DNA from: Coriobacteriia bacterium
Lineage (GTDB): Bacteria > Actinomycetota > Coriobacteriia > Coriobacteriales > QAMH01
Direction of reading: 5' to 3'
Assembly: GCA_900756605.1 (NCBI GenBank)
Contig: CAAEKX010000087.1
Span: 1 to 15,125 of the forward strand
Length of the DNA: 15,125 nt
This document shows, in pieces, positions 13,137 to 15,125 of the stretch. A program made the position numbers and the translations under genes. Below the pieces are notes generated by a model that was not told the origin of the DNA, did no database searches, and saw only the letters and a program-made list of their open reading frames with translations. Numbering within the stretch: position 1 is the stretch's first letter; every line of letters starts with the position of its first letter.

Positions 13137-15125
13137 TTATGCCTCCATTTTTCGAATCTTGCAGAGGGTCGAACGCATGGGTGCGGTTGCGAAGCTCGGA
13201 TCACACGAGTCGTCACCACCGGGTATGAGATTGTTGATGCAGACGTCTTCCCAGTCGTAGGCGGGAAGGTCGAGTTCTTCGCAATCGCTTCGCCATCCCG
13301 GGCGGGGAAGGGCAACGACGCCTGGGGCGACCTCAAGGGAAACCTGCGCCTTTGCCTTCACCTTGCCACGTGGCGAAATAATCTCGGTCCAATCACCCTC
13401 TTGGATGCCGGCTTCGGCGGCATCGTAAGGGTTGATGACGACAAAGGGGTAGGGGTAGAGCTCTCGTTGTCCAGGGACGTTGGTCCAGGCAGAATGGAAG
13501 AAGCTGTAAAGACGGAAACCGGTGGTGAGCACCAGTGGGTATTCTTTCGCGAGCTCCGGGGTGCTGAAAGGGCTTTCCTTGGGCTCGTGATAGACGGGAA
13601 GGGGCTCATAGCCAAAATGCTGCATCACGGGACTAAAGAACTCGATGCGTCCGCTCGGCGTCATGAAACCGGGCTGTCCATCGGGACGGCACATGCCCTT
13701 CTCGTATTTCTTCGTCTCCTTGCCCTGCATGGATGCGGGCGTGTCGAGGTATGCGCCTTCGACGTACTCGTCCCATGTCAAATCAAGGCCGTGGAGCAGC
13801 TTCACGCGCCACAGGACCATCTCACGCTCGTCTGCCCACGGCCACAGCTCGGGGTCGAGTCGCTTGCCCCATTCCAGGTAGAACTTCCAGTCATCCCAGC
13901 ACTCGCCCGGAGGGTCGACGGCGCGAGGCGAGGAGATGACGAGGCCCTTGAACGTCTCTTCGTCAATGGTGTCGCGTTCTGACCAATCTGCCGAGGGCAG
14001 GACAAGATCGGCGTATTTCGCGGTGGGGGTGATGTAGAAGTCCTTCACGGCGATGAACTCGAGGTTGGGTGACTTCAGGGCCTCTGCCGTATGCTGAGGA
14101 GCCTCGTAGCTGTTTAGCGCGTCATTGGCGACGAAAACCATCATCTTGATGGGCCAGGGCTGCTCGGTGAGCACGGCGTCAAAGGTGTCGTAGGGAACGT
14201 TCGAGTTGCAGAAAGCCGCGTGGGCGGGGAACTTTTCCGCACCGATAAGCTTGGCTTCCGGGGCGTTCCAATTCCAATCGTCCGGGATGAGGGTTAGCTC
14301 GGCACTGGACATGGGACCCGGAACGAACACGAAGCCGCCGGGCTCGTCGATGCATCCAATGAGGCCCACAAGGCAAGCCAGGGCACGGCCGGACTGGATG
14401 GCATTCGAGTGCATGCAGCTCGGGCCGAGCATGGGATAGAAGGTCGTCGGCTTGTTTGAGGCCATGAGGTGCGCCGCCTCGATGATCTTTTCGGCGGGAA
14501 CCCAGGTAACCTCGGCGGTCTTTTCCGGTGTCCATTCTTCCACCATCTTGGCAAGCTCGTCGAAGCCGTAGGTCCATCTATCGATAAAGTCGGGATCGTA
14601 GAGCTTTTCCTTGATGATCACGTGCATGAAGCCGAGTGCGAGCGCGCCATCGGAACCGGGACGCACCTGCAAGAACAGGTCGCTTTCGGCGGCAAGGTCG
14701 TTAAAACGCGGGTCTATGCAGATTATCTTTGCCCCCGTCTGGTCACGATTCCGAAGCATCTCCTTCACTTCCGAGAGCATGACGATCGGGCTGATGCCCC
14801 ACAAGACAACGGTCTGTGCATTCGCGACATCGGCACCTTGCATTTGTCCTGCGCCAAGGGTCAGGGCGTGGGGCATGATGTTGGGGATGAGACAAACGTG
14901 GAGTGGCGCAAGGTTCCATCCCTTGGTGCCGATGGTGCCTTTCAGGCGCTCGCCCCAATCGTTTGTCGTGCGGCTCGTGCCCTGGGCGACGATGATCGAT
15001 TCGGGACCATACTCGGACCTGATGCGCTTGACATTGTCTGCAAGCATGTCGAGGGCCTCGTCCCAGGAGATTTCCTCGAACTTTCCCTCGCCGCGCTCGC
15101 CTACGCGCTTGAGCGGTTTGGTCAC
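13137..15125 (-). CDS. Molybdopterin oxidoreductase catalytic subunit, DMSO reductase family (5' end outside window)
   Basis: There are 662 codons here, but the frame continues past the window edge. The first visible residues (V/M-TKPLKRVGERGEGKFEEISWDEAL) follow what is usually an N-terminal [4Fe-4S] motif, so about 60-100 residues and any Tat signal are missing. Numbering from the edge, C78 in LAPLHVCLIPN sits where the Mo ligand is expected. IDPRFNDLAAESDLFLQVRPGSDGALAL (split near 138-163) is the MGD-binding segment, SADWSERDTIDEETF lies at 378-392, and the C-terminal cofactor-binding barrel starts near 528 (EYPLVLTTGFRLYSFFHSAW). The general look recalls acetylene hydratase, transhydroxylase and gut catechol dehydroxylase relatives, but the substrate is unknown. 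It is co-transcribed with the Fe-S and membrane genes. Confidence 0.93.
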   Translation of the reverse strand: MTKPLKRVGERGEGKFEEISWDEALDMLADNVKRIRSEYGPESIIVAQGTSRTTNDWGERLKGTIGTKGWNLAPLHVCLIPNIMPHALTLGAGQMQGADVANAQTVVLWGISPIVMLSEVKEMLRNRDQTGAKIICIDPRFNDLAAESDLFLQVRPGSDGALALGFMHVIIKEKLYDPDFIDRWTYGFDELAKMVEEWTPEKTAEVTWVPAEKIIEAAHLMASNKPTTFYPMLGPSCMHSNAIQSGRALACLVGLIGCIDEPGGFVFVPGPMSSAELTLIPDDWNWNAPEAKLIGAEKFPAHAAFCNSNVPYDTFDAVLTEQPWPIKMMVFVANDALNSYEAPQHTAEALKSPNLEFIAVKDFYITPTAKYADLVLPSADWSERDTIDEETFKGLVISSPRAVDPPGECWDDWKFYLEWGKRLDPELWPWADEREMVLWRVKLLHGLDLTWDEYVEGAYLDTPASMQGKETKKYEKGMCRPDGQPGFMTPSGRIEFFSPVMQHFGYEPLPVYHEPKESPFSTPELAKEYPLVLTTGFRLYSFFHSAWTNVPGQRELYPYPFVVINPYDAAEAGIQEGDWTEIISPRGKVKAKAQVSLEVAPGVVALPRPGWRSDCEELDLPAYDWEDVCINNLIPGGDDSCDPSFATAPMRSTLCKIRKMEA

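Noticed and set aside
12954..13982. 342-codon plus-strand open frame opposite the molybdoenzyme gene
   Set aside because: It is antisense to a clearly conserved gene, has no domain I recognise, and is typical of GC-rich mirror frames.
1..15125. CRISPR arrays, tRNA or rRNA genes, insertion sequences, integrase or attachment sites
   Set aside because: I looked for regular repeat-spacer patterns, cloverleaf ends, transposase motifs and long terminal repeats and saw none.

Overview
The window suggests a member of the Coriobacteriia, probably an Eggerthellaceae-like gut anaerobe. The grounds are high-GC coding DNA (roughly 60% by eye), a Gram-positive style Tad pilus locus without a secretin, and a molybdopterin oxidoreductase operon of the kind abundant in that group. 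This assignment is inference from gene content and style; no taxonomic marker is present.

Positions 1-3404 read on the plus strand. They hold the tail of a possible unidentified gene ending in a pentapeptide repeat, then purC (SAICAR synthase, purine synthesis), a two-helix highly charged membrane protein, an SsnA/AtzA-type amidohydrolase (deaminase family, with an unusual Gly where a Glu is normally found), and a 61-residue basic protein with a C-terminal membrane anchor. Everything from 3409 to the end reads on the minus strand, so the two halves converge with only 4 bases between stop codons.

Positions 3409-3988 hold a hicA-hicB toxin-antitoxin pair in visibly AT-richer DNA, just after the last gene of the pilus locus. 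Positions 4023-12029 hold a compact Tad (Flp-type) pilus operon. In transcription order it contains cpaB/rcpC, tadZ (short form), tadA ATPase, tadB, tadC, flp pilin, a second Flp-like pilin, a TadE pseudopilin, a 698-residue TadG-like protein with two CPTC knuckles, a second TadE-like pseudopilin, and a DUF192 gene. Most junctions overlap or are separated by only a few bases (ATGA, TGATG and TAG-ATG junctions), which implies one co-translated unit. TadA powers assembly on the TadB/TadC membrane platform, the Flp proteins supply the fibre, the TadE/TadG proteins are minor components, and TadZ and CpaB should localise and guide the machine. No prepilin peptidase is encoded here although at least four proteins carry a G/Q prepilin cleavage motif.

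Positions 12030-12297 are intergenic. They contain two CGGACTAA direct repeats 22 bp apart upstream of the Tad operon, a REP-like dispersed repeat, and a strong terminator for the operon arriving from the right. Positions 12298-15125 carry that operon: a molybdopterin catalytic subunit (5' end outside the window), a reduced 116-residue Fe-S subunit with only two Cys clusters, and a small four-helix membrane protein with no histidine. This set does not match the standard DmsABC or NrfD layouts and is the most interesting candidate for an undescribed respiratory or dehydroxylase-type complex.
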